A stretch of DNA of 64,000 nt from Aspidiotus rigidus (taxonomy: Eukaryota; Arthropoda; Insecta; Hemiptera; Diaspididae), in the NCBI GenBank assembly GCA_035079385.1, contig JAVHKY010000038.1, forward strand, positions 1,798,001 through 1,862,000, in the 5' to 3' direction. The first letter of the stretch is position 1, and every line of letters begins with the position of its first letter. Of this stretch, positions 1-10,320 are shown piece by piece. The position numbers were made by a program, and so were the translations under genes. The notes under the pieces are model-generated. The model made no database searches. It worked only from the letters and a program-made list of their open reading frames with translations, and was not told where the DNA came from.

Positions 1-310
1 TTGGAACAGGTTCTCGACTGAAGATAGCCACCTCCCTTTATTTGCTTTGGGAACCGGAACTGGGGAGAACCATTAAAATGTAATAAGGTTGTAACTTTTT
101 AGTCATTTTATTTTCTGAAAAGCTGAGAACGCGATCTAGAATCGATTCAAACCGGTATTCTCGATTCCAAGAATTTGAACCAAAAAGAACCGCTTCCTTT
201 GATTCGCTTTAAGTACCAGAACCGAAATAAACCGCTTCCCTTGATTTGTTTTAGGAACCAGAACAGAAACGAACCATTAAAAATGTGATAGGGGTTCTCG
301 CAGGACCTAT
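1..310. repeat. Degenerate tandem repeat, unit about 50-60 bp
   Basis: Three diverged copies can be read at about 31-88, 191-231 and 232-293. They share 'cttcccttgatttg', 'ggaaccagaac' and 'gaaccattaaaa', and two of them end in 'aatgtgatagg'-like sequence. No coding potential is evident. The array probably continues to the left of the window. What it belongs to is unknown. Confidence 0.6.
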
Positions 311-425
311 TCAAGGTAGATCATAAAAGTTTACAAGATTAAGATACAGGCCTGTAGGCAAGAGGAGACAACATATTCCCAATGTGTAGTGAAGTGGAGC
401 CGGAGAAATAGATGACAGGGCGTAG

Positions 426-905
426 TTAGACATCTTGGACAAAAAAAAATATCCAGACGAACAAGCGGAACGAACGAGTCCCGCTTTTGTCGCCTGTGCA
501 GCACCGCCCGTCTTCCATGGTGGAGTGGGCGCGGGTTGCATATGCATTATTCTTGTTTTTTCCAACACCAAAATCGACCCTTTCGGTTATAACTTCAGCA
601 TTGGAAGAATCGCCTCCGCAAACCCCTTCTTCTACTCGGCAACCGCCAAACTGCAGAGCCCAAGGCACGCAAAACATTAGAACACACAACACAACACACC
701 TAAGATATGGTAGACCGCTGTTGGAGTCTCTTCTTCTTCTTCTTCTTTCTTCAAGGGTGCTCTCCCGCTCTTTCCTGCAGATCTGGATGTGGATAGTATA
801 CGTAGGCCATATCGTGGTTCTGCATTTGCCTATTCCATGCTTCTTTACAGCCTAACATGGTGAACACCAGGCTACTCGTAGCAAGCGCTCCATCTACCAC
901 CAGGC
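426..905 (-). mobile_element. 3'-terminal fragment of the R1-like non-LTR element (tail only)
   Basis: This segment matches 4640-5085 over most of its length. Shared blocks include 'tcgaccctttcgg', 'ccaaactgcag', 'ctgttggagtctcttc' and 'tggttctgcatttgcctatt', and at the far end 'gagcaagcgct(c/t)catctacc', which in the longer copy lies at the very end of the open frame. On the minus strand it is therefore the last few codons plus the 3' untranslated tail of the element described at 4621-5860, 5'-truncated as is usual for target-primed reverse transcription. A CTT-rich run (about 728-752) sits inside the tail of both copies. No poly(A) or clear target duplication was seen. The small frames on both strands are not coding. 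Confidence 0.65.
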
Positions 906-2650
906 CTACACTAAGCTATGAATTACTGACCAAGGGACGTCACTATGACGTCATTAAGACCAAGATACATACATCAAAAGTCGATATTATAATCAGCTGA
1001 ATTTATTCACAGTTTTTCATGAAGTTTTTCCAAGAATTTTCCCAGTCCTATAAATATATATAGTCCAAAATTTCATAAGACCCTAAGGTATTTGTAGGTC
1101 AAGGTCACTGATGACGAAAAACCGTGACGGCTTTTCTAAAAGTGATCCTAGTCAAAAAACCGTCAAAAACCGTAATCTTGACGTGGTTTCCAAACGTAGT
1201 CCCAGTCTTCTAAGCATATAAAATGTTGAAATTATAGTCGAATCACTATCGAACGATTTTGACGTCGTCATGCGATACATTTCAACAGTATATCGACGCA
1301 ATTATGACTAACGCTTGAAAAGGGGGAAATTCTTGTGTCGACCGAAAATTGATATCAATTTGACGGTCAACACGGTCCACCGGGATAATGTCAAGTGACC
1401 CAACGAAAAATATACGATGATGAGAGTGAGGACTCATATAATTTTTATTGGGCACTTCTGGACTTCACACACGCTCACCACTAGATTCGAGAATAAAGTG
1501 GTGGAAAAACTAAAGCAAAATAAGCGCGGATCATCAAAATTTCTCTTCTCAAAAGAGCAAAAGTTGACAACACCACGTAGAGAGACGTGTTGCATCCTCT
1601 CCACCGAGAATTCATTTCAAGAGGAAACTTTTCGGTAAGAGATATTCTTGTACGGTAGTTCTAAGTATTAAATTAACAATCACACAGCCACATGATCTAA
1701 CGTAAGTCGCGATCGCGTCGCTGCTCGCCAAAAAAGTTCTCCTTCACCGTTTCACCGCGAGTATCCTACTATTGCGCGGAGAAATCGCGTGCATTAATAT
1801 TTCGGGTATATAGTACGGGAAAATTGTGGAAGCAGCAACTTTTTTAGTTAAGAACTACTCATAATTCATTGGGTAAATTCAGAAACCTTCCTCACGACGC
1901 TTCTGCCAGAGCGTATGCACTGAGTAGCACTATCATTATACGCATACAATACACCGTTTTACCTCGTGTGCGAGTGTGTGCTTGAGCGAACTTGTATTCA
2001 TATACAGTAGTTAGCGCGCCACAAAGTACTTTTCAACTAAATTTGTTGTTATTTCGTTCACACACGAGACGCGTGTATGTGTAGCACGTTTTTCTAAGCT
2101 ACAATCTAACTGAGTAATTAAACTAGCACATAATTCAACTAGAAGACGTTGATTAAAGTCGTGATGTTTTTCTCAAAGTAAATAAGTGCGCGCACACGCT
2201 CCGCGGGTATAAGTTTTATATACACCGAAAAAGAAAATTATGGAACGAGCTACACCGACGTAAAAGCAACATAATCTTTTAGTACGACTTCATTTAGTAT
2301 ACGAAAATCCTGTGCCAGATCAAAAACCCTCTCTGTGTTCGTAATATACATGTACGGCACCCGAGCGTGTTTGGCGAACGCCGAACTTCCTTAACAAGTT
2401 CTTTGAACCGCCAACTCGAATTCATTTTTTTATTATTTTTTCTAAAGTCGATACGCGATTCAGGTTCGCCTCTCTTTTGCGGTATAATTTTTTCACACAA
2501 TACAGAGTAATTACAAAAATTATGAGTCCGACGCGGACACAGAATGATGCATCTGCGGAGAGAAGCGCGTATTGCGAGCATATTTTAGACGCAAATTGAG
2601 AGATCGACGGTAAAAATGATTGATAAGAACCACTTTACTTATTAAGAGTG
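906..2650. other. Unrecognised AT-rich stretch
   Basis: No gene recognised. There is one TGACGTCA octamer near 953, and frames of 73 codons (plus, 1417-1638) and 95 codons (minus, 2294-2581) with no recognisable motif. It could be intronic or intergenic. Confidence 0.4.
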
Positions 2651-2659
2651 CCATTAATC

Positions 2660-2720
2660 AAGCCTCGGGTACGTTTGGTGCGACCCGTCGTCCTGATGAG
2701 GAAGGGCGAAAAACGAATAC
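2660..2720 (+). other. Hammerhead-like core motif (weak)
   Basis: CTGATGA (2693-2699) is followed after eight bases by GAAA (2708-2711), the spacing and order of the two conserved boxes of a hammerhead ribozyme. Stem II would be only one or two base pairs. Stem III could form between CGTTT (about 2672-2676) and AAACG (about 2710-2714), but the base at the predicted cleavage position would be G, which is normally not cleaved. At best this is a degenerate relic of a PLE-type or retrozyme-type ribozyme; chance is a real alternative. Confidence 0.25.
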
Positions 2721-2756
2721 ATAAAAAAGTTTCTTTTACCGTCAGAAGAAAACCAA

Positions 2757-2774
2757 GGGGGGGGGGGGGGGGGG
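2757..2774. repeat. Poly(G) tract, 18 G
   Basis: Uninterrupted run of 18 G, read directly. The length may be affected by sequencing error. Confidence 0.9.
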
Positions 2775-3334
2775 TGGAAAAAAGAAAGAAAGATATGTTT
2801 TTTCTCTTTATTATTCACACTTGATTACATCAAGTTCCACCAAAACATCTCGTTTTTGCGGCTCATATCAAGAGCAGACTTGGTACAACTAGGGCACGCA
2901 ATTGGTTTTTCTATCACTGGTGATATAGGGGGTCAGAAGAAAAGGGAAACTGGGATAATACAGACAGAAATACCACCATTTGCGTACTTGTCGAAGCCTC
3001 ATTCGAAGTAAATTTTGTTGAAAATTAAAATCAGCCAAGAGATCGCGAGGCCATACATGACAGGAAAAGGAAAAAGACTTCCAAGATCCTCGAGAAAAGT
3101 TACTGAATGGAAAATGGATAACTGACGAATAAAGGTTTCCTCAATCTATGAAAACTGGTCAATCCATCTTTGGGCTTTTATTCCAACAAAACCATTTTGT
3201 ACGAGAGGAACTATTGAAGAAGTTTGATAAAGACTCATTTTACAGTGTTCTGGTATACCATACCAGGCGCGGGTCCAGACGATCACTTTGGGAGGGGAAA
3301 CAAGCCGAAAAAAGTTTAAAGGAGCTTTTTTTTT
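2775..3334. other. Unrecognised stretch
   Basis: No gene recognised. Overlapping short frames on both strands (3148-3336 plus, 3146-3355 minus) have no identifiable motif and run into the repeat that starts at 3335. Confidence 0.4.
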
Positions 3335-3732
3335 AGCGGGGAACCCACTATCCATTTTGTTAGGAGATTACATCCTCAGAAAACGTCCGCGTCCGCAGGT
3401 TAGGTTAGGTTACGGGACTTAGAAGAATTTCGAGTCTCGAGCTATATATGATAGGAGGGGGACTTAGAAGAATTTCAAGTCTCGAGCTACATATAATGGG
3501 GGGGGGGGGACTTGGAAGAATTTTGACTTTCGAGCTACTGTCCGCCGTCCAACCAAGAACTTGGAAAAATTTTGAGACTCGAGCTATATATGATAGGAGG
3601 GGGACTTGGAAGAATTGTGACTTCCGAGCTATATATGATAGACGGGGGACTTAGAAGAATTTTGACTCTCGAGCTATATATGATAGGAGGGAATGTAGAA
3701 TAATTTCGATTTGAATTATATGACAAGATTAT
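3335..3732. mobile_element. Hairpin-ended minisatellite element, family E1 (short form)
   Basis: Starts with a terminal hairpin (AGCGGG, loop GAA, CCCACT, one arm base changed) directly after a run of T. A GC-rich leader follows with three TTAGG-like units (about 3398-3414), then roughly six copies of a 45-bp unit built around 'ctatatatgatagg', 'gggggactt' and 'gaatttcga'. It ends in 'atatgacaagatta'. The copy at 6380-7002 has the same two ends and leader but more internal units, so the ends define a mobile unit. Non-coding; the open frames are by-products of the tandem repeat. The flanks are T on both sides, with no target duplication evident. Confidence 0.7.
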
Positions 3733-3765
3733 CAACTCAGTTCCACACCACCTGAGAGGTCGAGT

Positions 3766-4200
3766 GCCATTGCAACGTCTGCAATGGCTTCTATTTTTTT
3801 TTTAACAGGGAACCTGTTTTATGGGGGGCTATTTGAGAAATCTGCCGTCCAGCGTCCACCGTCCGCCGTGCGCCGTGCGCCGTCCAGCGAAAAACTTAGA
3901 AAAATTTCGACCCTCGAGCCATATATGATAGGAGGGGGACTTAGAAAAATTTCGACTCTCGAGCTATAGATGATAGGAGGGGGACTTGTAAAAATCTCGA
4001 CTGTCGAGCTATATATGATAGAAGGGGGACTTAGAAAAATTTCGACTCTCGAGCCATATATGATAGGAGAGGGACTTAGAAAAATTTCGACTGTCGAGCT
4101 ATATATGATCTAGGCTTCCTTGAATTTTCAATACCAAATCTCATTCGAATCATAAAACAGGTTCCCTGCGTTCCTCGTTTAACTTCGTTAAGGAAGCCGT
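3766..4200. mobile_element. Hairpin-ended minisatellite element, family E3, next to an E2-type hairpin
   Basis: An E2-like hairpin (GCCATTGCA ... TGCAATGGC, about 3767-3789) is followed after a T-run by E3. E3 has left end AACAGG-GAA-CCTGTT then TTATG at 3804-3823, and an inverted right end CATAAAACAGG-TTC-CCTG at 4151-4168. A second hairpin TTAAC-TTC-GTTAA lies just outside (about 4179-4191). The interior holds about five 45-bp units of the same minisatellite as family E1 (3890-4110), with CCGTCC/CCGTGC-rich sequence near the left end. The terminal inverted match is 18 bp. Non-coding. Confidence 0.65.
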
Positions 4201-4620
4201 CATTTTTTTTGAGCCTCGCGTTTTGCTTCCATCAAGACTTTAGAAAACAACTAATTTGTTTCTGAATTCAGGTAATTGTAATAATATGAAATACTAATTA
4301 CTCCCATTAAGAGAATATTTTGGCCTGACACGAAGGGGGAGACAATCTGATGATGAATATTCTTCTTTAGTCCGATGAATACAACAGTCGACTTTTGGTA
4401 AATTCCTACTTTAAGGTCTGCAATCCTAGTTCCTAGTTTTCAGTCATCTCATTAAGGAAGGAGGGGGAGAGACAAGTTGATGGAGAGAATTCATTAATAA
4501 TTATATGAGCTGTGAAAGCCATTTGTTAAATTTTTAATGTCTCTAACGTCACTCCATCTTTAGTCCACAATGGGAAATTTGCGAGTCCAAGTTTGCGAAA
4601 ACAAATTCAAGTTTTCCTGT
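4201..4620. other. Unrecognised stretch
   Basis: No gene, tandem repeat or known element recognised. Confidence 0.4.
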
Positions 4621-4993
4621 TCTAGCATGCAGTATATTAGGCTAATCGCATGTGTCATATCTGCAGCGCCATGTAGTGGGTGTGGGTTGCGTACGCATTA
4701 ATTTTGTTTCCTCCAACACCGGAATCGACCCTTTCGGGTACAGTTGGAAGGATCTCCTCGTCGAACTCCCTGTGCTACCCGGCAAACTCCAAACTGCAGT
4801 GCCCCAGGCATGCAAAACATTAAAACACACACAACACCACCTCAGATATAGTAGATCGCTGTTGGAGTCTCTTCATCTTCTTCTTTCTTCAGGGATGACC
4901 TTCCTCTTTTTCCTGCATATCTGTGCACAGGTGTCAAGTCGGCCATAGAGTGGTTCTGCATTTGCCTATTCCATTCCTTGTCCATCTTCTTCT

Positions 4994-5257
4994 TCATGTT
5001 GGTGGCTGTACGAGCAGTCGCCTAGTTCCATGCTTCTTGGTGAATACCAAGCTACTTGGAGCAAGCGCTTCATCTACCCCGATCTCTCGAAGAGACGGAC
5101 TAAGCTTGTCCCGCTCACACCTCCACGCCTCACACTCAAATAAGGTGTGCTGTGATCCATCCTCCCGCCCTTGGTTACGGTGCGAACACTTTACCTGCTT
5201 AAGTTTCCGTGAGTTCTCGTGAAAGTACTTGTTGAAGCAGCCATGGCAGCTTAACAC
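4994..5257 (-). pseudogene. Non-LTR C-terminal Cys/His-rich end
   Basis: The minus-strand frame reads LSCHGCFNKYFHE, then a degenerate zinc-knuckle-like stretch with QHTLFECEAW and CERDKL, then IGVDEALAPSSLV. This is the standard C-terminus of R1/TRAS-type proteins (L-GHGCF--YLH ... C--C ... EHT-F-CP-W ... IG--L-P--LV). It follows the preceding block by a frame change in the overlap 5199-5257. The first cysteine pair is partly lost (VKCSHRNQG), in keeping with decay. Confidence 0.7.
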
Positions 5258-5860
5258 GCATCAGGTGAAAATTCAGGTAACCATGGACTCGGTTCATCCA
5301 CTCATTAAGGTGGCGTATTAACACACGGGTTGTCCATTTACCCAGCTCGCTCTGGGCAATTCTTGCTTTCCATTTTGCTAGCAAGAAGCGCTTGGCCTCC
5401 TGCTTGACCCGTAAAACCTCTTGAGTGGTCATCGTCTTCTGTTTTGCTTCAAACACCATCGTTCTCTCTTCAGCAATAAGAAGGTCGATTGGTGGTGAAC
5501 GTGCTAATACGAATAGCGTCTCCATCGAGATAGTGCGGTAGGCACTGACACATCTCAGTGCAGCTCTTCGTTGGATCTGTATCACCCCTTCTGCATGGTA
5601 TATCTTCATCGAGTCGGCCCATACTGGGACAACTTAGGAGGATTGACAAGGCGGTGCTCATCATGACCCTCCTTCTAGCTTTTCTCGGTCCTCTTAGGTT
5701 CCCCACCAGGCGGTTCAGGTATGCAACTACCTTGCCTACTTTTTCCGCAGCCACCAGAAAGTGGTACCTGAAGCTCAGCGTTGAGTCAAACCAGATGCCT
5801 AGGTATTTCATCCACTTCTTGGTCTCAATTTCACACTCTGCAGCAGAAGTATATTAGGCT
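5199..5860 (-). pseudogene. Non-LTR reverse transcriptase, thumb and post-RT region (frameshifted)
   Basis: The first block (minus strand, about 5850-5630) reads KYLGIWFDSTLSF ... LNRLVGNLRGPRKARRR ... SILLS, the thumb signature of R1, TRAS and Jockey-group enzymes (KYLGV-LD--L-F, then GPR---R and SILLYG-P-W). The second block (5609-5199) continues with IQRRAALRCVSAYRTIS and ARSPPIDLL, the usual downstream region, and then a WTTRLI-type segment here read as WTTRVLIRHLNEWMNRVHG. A frame change separates the two blocks near 5620-5640, and SCPSMGRL replaces the usual YG-P-W, so the reading frame is damaged there. Full proteins of this class are about 1000 residues; fewer than 220 codons of this part remain. 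Family-level identification is good by motif; the clade assignment (R1 rather than another I-group clade) is an inference. Confidence 0.75.
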
Positions 5861-5938
5861 ATAATAGCTTCGAACGTGGCTTAATTGCATTATATTAGCT
5901 TGAAACTAGGCCTAGCAATATGCCTAAACTAGCCTAAA

Positions 5939-6379
5939 AACCTTCCTCCGGAAACGGTCTTATGCTCCTTTGATGTTGTAGGATTATTTCCTCACATCCT
6001 TAAGGCTGTCACTATCCAACACATGGGCGAGTTGCTCGTAGAATCAGGTGTTCCTCACGAGGGGATGGCGGAATTCTTTGATCTTCAGAGGGTTTGTTGG
6101 ACTCCCTACTTCTGCAAATTTGATGGGAAATTTTTTGAGTTCCCGGATGCCTTGGGCTCTCTGATATCCGAAGTATTCATGTCCAAATTTGAGATCGATT
6201 TGTTTTCCTCAGGCCAGGTGCTACTAAATCACGTCTTTTACTGGCATAGATATGTGGACGACATACTTTCTGCGTGGACTGGTCCAGTGGAGCTCCTCAG
6301 TGAGTTCCTCACTTATTTAAACAGCCAATACCCTACCATAAAATTCACCCTGGAAGTTGGTGGCTCATTAAAAAATTTT
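5939..6379 (+). pseudogene. PLE reverse transcriptase, catalytic part (interrupted)
   Basis: The frame is open from about 5939, upstream of the first ATG at 6023. It reads CSFDVVGLFP (RT motif with the first catalytic Asp), MGELLVESGVP, FCKFDGKFFEFPDA, LGSLISEVFMSKFE, then HRYVDDIL with the YVDD catalytic pair (about 6251-6262), and ends in KFTLEVGG. Compared with the 45-kb copy, the GIPIGSP block before LGSLIS is missing, an in-frame deletion of a conserved RT motif, so this copy could not be active even without the insertion. From 6380 the frame runs into the E1 element and its last residues are not PLE. In an intact PLE this enzyme primes reverse transcription at a nick made by its own GIY-YIG domain. 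Confidence 0.85.
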
Positions 6380-7002
6380 AGCGGGGAACCCGCTATCCAT
6401 TTGGTTAGGAGATTACATCCTCAGAAAACGTCCGCGTTCGCAGGTTAGGTTAGGTTACGGGACTTAGAAGAATTTCGAGTCTCGAGCTATATATGATAGG
6501 AGGGGGACTTGATAGAATTTCGAGTCTCGAGCTATATATGATAGGAGGGGGACTTAGAAGAATTTCAAGTCTCGAGCTACCGTCCGCCGCCCAACCAAAA
6601 ACTTAAAAAAATTTTGAGACTCGAGCTATATATGATAGGAGGGGGACTTGGAAGAATTTCGAGTCTTGAGCTATATATGATAGAAGGGAGACTTAGAAGA
6701 ATTTCAAGTCTTGAGATATATATAATGGGGGGGGACTTGGAAGAATTTTGACTTTTGAGCTACCGTCCGCCATCCGCCGTCCAACCAAAAACTTGGAAAA
6801 ATTTTGAGACTCGAGCTATATATGATAGGAGGGGGACTTAGAAGAATTTCGAGTCTTGAGATAGGAGGGGGACTTGGAAGAATCGTAACTTTCGAGCTAT
6901 ATATGATAGGAGGGGGACTTAGAAGAATTTCGACTCTCAATCTATATATGATAGGAGGGAATGTAGAATGATAATTTCGATTTGAATTATATGACAAGAT
7001 TA
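6380..7002. mobile_element. Hairpin-ended minisatellite element, family E1, inserted in a PLE
   Basis: Left end AGCGGG-GAA-CCCGCT, GC-rich leader with TTAGG-like units (about 6442-6458), then about ten copies of the 45-bp unit (two successive units start at 6484 and 6529), right end 'atatgacaagatta'. The leader and both ends match 3335-3732. The PLE frame continues on both sides: the left flank ends in four T and the right flank begins with two T, together giving the six T expected for K-N-F-L codons. The insertion therefore lies between T and T with no duplication and no lost base. CGTCCGCC-type spacers (about 6579 and 6764) break the unit array into blocks. Non-coding. Confidence 0.8.
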
Positions 7003-7085
7003 TTGGACTTGTCCATTTTCGTTAGAGATGGCGTCCATGATTTTGGAATGTATAGAAAATAAACGTCGACCGATATTACAGTTTA

Positions 7086-9440
7086 CAGGATAGTTAAAAT
7101 TGATACGGAGTGGCGGTGCCGGTGAGAAATGACTATGTTGCTAATTGAAAACGCGGAATCGACTCAGTCTTCGATTTTTGTTCCATCTATGAAACAAAGG
7201 GTATTATTAGAGAAAGAGTCAAGTATTTCTACTCGTAGAAAGAGGGAGCGATAAATTGCGATTTGGGTAGTTGACATAGTTTGTATATTATTTTGGTTCT
7301 AGCTAAGGCCCAGGGGATAATGTGGAAAATACGGGGACTAGGCGACAATGGAAGTCAATTTTTTTGTTAGAGCATGTTGTTGATAGTAATACGATAAGTA
7401 GGACGATTTTGGGTGGAATTAAAGAGAATGTTGTGAACTGGGGTCTGAAAAAGTGTTAAGACAGAGTGAGGGAACTGGCAGTTAAGTAAAGTCGACGAAA
7501 AAGTGGTAACCTGATTTTGAATCAAGATAATTATAATCTTCAACAATAGAAGCTATTTCCTCTTCCTTGGAACGAACATTGGGGGCTTGGGGAGGAGGGA
7601 AGGCCATAAAGAAAAATTGATGGATTTCGGAAGTAATTTTTCCGACTTCTATAAACCATTATTTTCTTCATCGGAATGCACATTTTGTCTCGTTTATTTA
7701 GTAAATTTTCCTCATAATCATGGAGGAATCATACTTGTTTGAAGTAGGTATTTTCGGAAATGTTTCTTATAATTCATTCTTAATTTCAAACGAAAGCACC
7801 ACAACATTTTCCTGCGCGTTCATTCGAGAAGTCGGTCATCACGCAGTGTCACAAACATTCATACAATTTCACGACGCGAACCTATTTTAATTTATACTTC
7901 AAAAGTACTAATAATTACCTCATGAACCAGGACTTTAATTTCATTGACTCGAAATTCATTTGAGGGAAGAAACAACACGACAAAAATCATATTTCCTACC
8001 TCTTAATTTCGGTTCACAAACGAGAGCTTTGACATACGATACAGGGCACGTTCCCTATTGCAATTTACTGTTTGTCAACTTGTGACAGTAACCAAGTTCC
8101 CCCTATTTCATCGAACTTCTCGAAGGAGCGGCGAAGGATCGAGAAATTTCTGACTCTTACAACACTCTGTAGTGGTATCGCGATCAATGATGCATTCGTT
8201 TCCAACAATGTCCGCGGTTACGAGCCTACGAGGGTAGCCTAAATGTGAACTGACCGCACATCTATAAATCGAACTACACGACAGAGGTTGATAAAAGTTT
8301 CTTGGCGGCCCTACAAACGTCAAAAGACTTCCAACTCACCCTACGTACAAATACGTCCGCGAAAGAATTTTCGAAATTGTGATGTATCCGTCAAAACAAA
8401 CTGGAAAATACGAAGTTCGCTACGGAAAAGTACCCCGTACAAAGTTATAATTTCGATGAAATCGAAACCGTTGAGTGGGAGGAGGAAGAGAGAATTGTTA
8501 ACGTCCGAATTCCTTCATACGAAGAACTTTAAAGTGAAAAGAAAAGTAAAATACGAGTCAGCCTAACAGCTGTACAGTCGAAGATCAGCATCACCACCGG
8601 ACCCGGTTCTACATTCGGCACCCAGTTGGTCTCTGTTTTATAATTACTTTCTACAAATCGATAGTTTGGATTCATTCGCGTAAAAAAGTATCGTACTTCA
8701 TCTTTCTCGGTATGGGCGATTTAATCACACGCGCCAGAGGACAAACGTTATTATACAGCAATATATCGAATGGAAAGCATTCTGCCTGTCTCGAAAGTGT
8801 AACAATAAAATTCCAATTTTTATTACTTTTCTGTATGTAACAACTGTTGTTCTTCGTGCGCCACACATTGTACACACCGCATACGTGGTACCTACATCAC
8901 AAGGCATTCTTCACGTGCGTTCGGGGGTCAGTTATAAACAGAAAGTATACCTGAGATGTGTGCAGTAGGAAACACGTTCCATTCCTCTTTCATTTATCGT
9001 GTGGCTACATGCGAGTGTGTGTGCGTACATTTTCTCCTTTTACGGAGGGTAATGTAATTACCTATAGCTATCCATGGGCAGGCGGCGCATTTCGACGAAT
9101 TTTCATTCTCAGTGGACGTTATCGAATTAGGGTGTTACATTGAAGGACAGCTATAATAATACATCGTGATAAAACAGGATGGTGCAACGACCAAATGCAT
9201 TTTTATAGGGCACTTTCGACGAAATGTTCGGACGGGCGAAAAACTGCTGGTATACAGTGACTCCCAAAAGTGATTCAGAAAACAGAATTGTTCTTGCTTT
9301 ATGGTCACCATTTCTCTTCAGAAAATAGATTTTGGAAAGTCGAAGTGTTTCCAATACGGGTGAGAGATTGAGAACACCTACTTGGAAGGATTGGATAGCC
9401 TTCTGATTTACGCATTTGGACAGAATTCTGCTTAATGAAA
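7086..9440. other. Unrecognised stretch
   Basis: About 7086-7510 is purine-rich and C-poor on the plus strand, with no readable PLE sequence after 7085. The remainder is AT-rich with CpG present. Frames of 60-92 codons (for example 8288-8566 plus) have no recognisable motif. No tRNA or repeat was seen. Confidence 0.4.
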
Positions 9441-9860
9441 CTTTAACTGTATAGCGACACAGTCATACGACCACTCGCAGATCGAGTAGGCACTACAAAA
9501 CTATCATTCAACCTCTTAATCATCAACGAGTAACATCGAGTACAAGCACCAGTCATCAACACATAACACGATCGAACTTCTATTGCAAGGGATGAACGTG
9601 ACAGGGCCTCTCTAAGAATTTGTACAGTACCTATCCAAGCATTCGAACGGTAAACCCGCACTCACTTGACATTAATAGTGAGGATACTGGCAACTAACGA
9701 GGCTGGACTTTCGGATTATATCACCTTCACGGATAAACGCTATGTACTTTCAGTTTCAAACGCTCCGCAATTCTTACAGAGCTAAAAATGTAGCAACTCG
9801 GTCACACGACTACTCGCAGATCGAGTACGCACCACTAAAGCATAAAATGTTCTAGCGGAG
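9441..9860. repeat. Two copies of a short repeat around 'actcgcagatcgagta'
   Basis: A segment near 9450-9500 (cacagtcatacgaccactcg, then cagatcgagta) recurs near 9797-9840 with a few changes. A related 'catcgagtacaagcaccagt' lies between them. Function unknown. Confidence 0.45.
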
Positions 9861-10320
9861 CAGAGTAAAGAAAGATCACTTTTAATGTCTTTTTATAGTT
9901 TCTATCAGTTCAGGCAAGATAATTTAAAATAGGTTCCCTGCTAGAGGGTTAGGTTTATCCGCTCCATGGAAAATCATTGAATCATGTATATTAAGTCTTC
10001 GGGTATTTTATCAATACATTGATCTTGATTGTACAGATATATCGATCGTATACTAGGCTGATTCCGCTCACGCATTCACCCCTTTCAGTCCATTATGAGC
10101 TAAATAGCTTTCGAGGACTCACGCCCGCAAATTTTTGGGGAGGGGAGGAAGACAAACTCGGACTTGGACTTGCCGAATTCCAATAGACGGCTGCGGTACC
10201 GGGAAAGACATTAAAAAGAGGAAACCCTGTCCCAACCTTGCAAATTTTTGGTAGCGGATGAGGGTAGAGTAAAGAAATCAACGAGTTTAAACCACCTTGT
10301 GACCTCGTCATCAACCGTTA
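9861..10320. other. Relics of dispersed repeats
   Basis: 'aggttccctgct' near 9931 resembles an E3-type end. 'gctttcgaggactcac' near 10107 is shared with 21827-21845 in the large inverted repeat. Otherwise unrecognised. Confidence 0.4.

Larger units (their letters stand above)
4621..5860 (-). mobile_element. R1/Jockey-type non-LTR retrotransposon, 5'-truncated 3' end
   Basis: Minus-strand fragment holding the region after the reverse-transcriptase palm, the C-terminal domain and the 3' untranslated tail. The coding parts lie in shifted frames (about 5850-5630, 5609-5199 and 5257-4994). The 3' tail is about 4640-4990 and is repeated at 426-905. The polymerase palm with its YxDD box is not present, so the copy is 5'-truncated near 5850, where a TACTAGGCCT-type spacer begins. 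At least two frameshifts make it inactive. Confidence 0.8.
5939..7085 (+). mobile_element. Penelope-like element fragment, split by an E1 insertion
   Basis: A PLE reverse-transcriptase fragment occupies 5939-6379 and resumes at 7003-7085. Between them lies the hairpin-ended element at 6380-7002. The part after the insertion reads LDLSIFVRDGVHDFGMYRK before a stop, aligned with LDLSISIIDGIHKFGIYRK of the 45-kb copy. The fragment begins at the same place as that copy (LPPG/LPPE, then CSFDVVGLFP), with TACTAGGCCT-type repeat immediately upstream. Confidence 0.85.

Noticed and set aside
3398..3414. Interstitial telomere
   Set aside because: Only about three TTAGG units, always inside the E1 leader.
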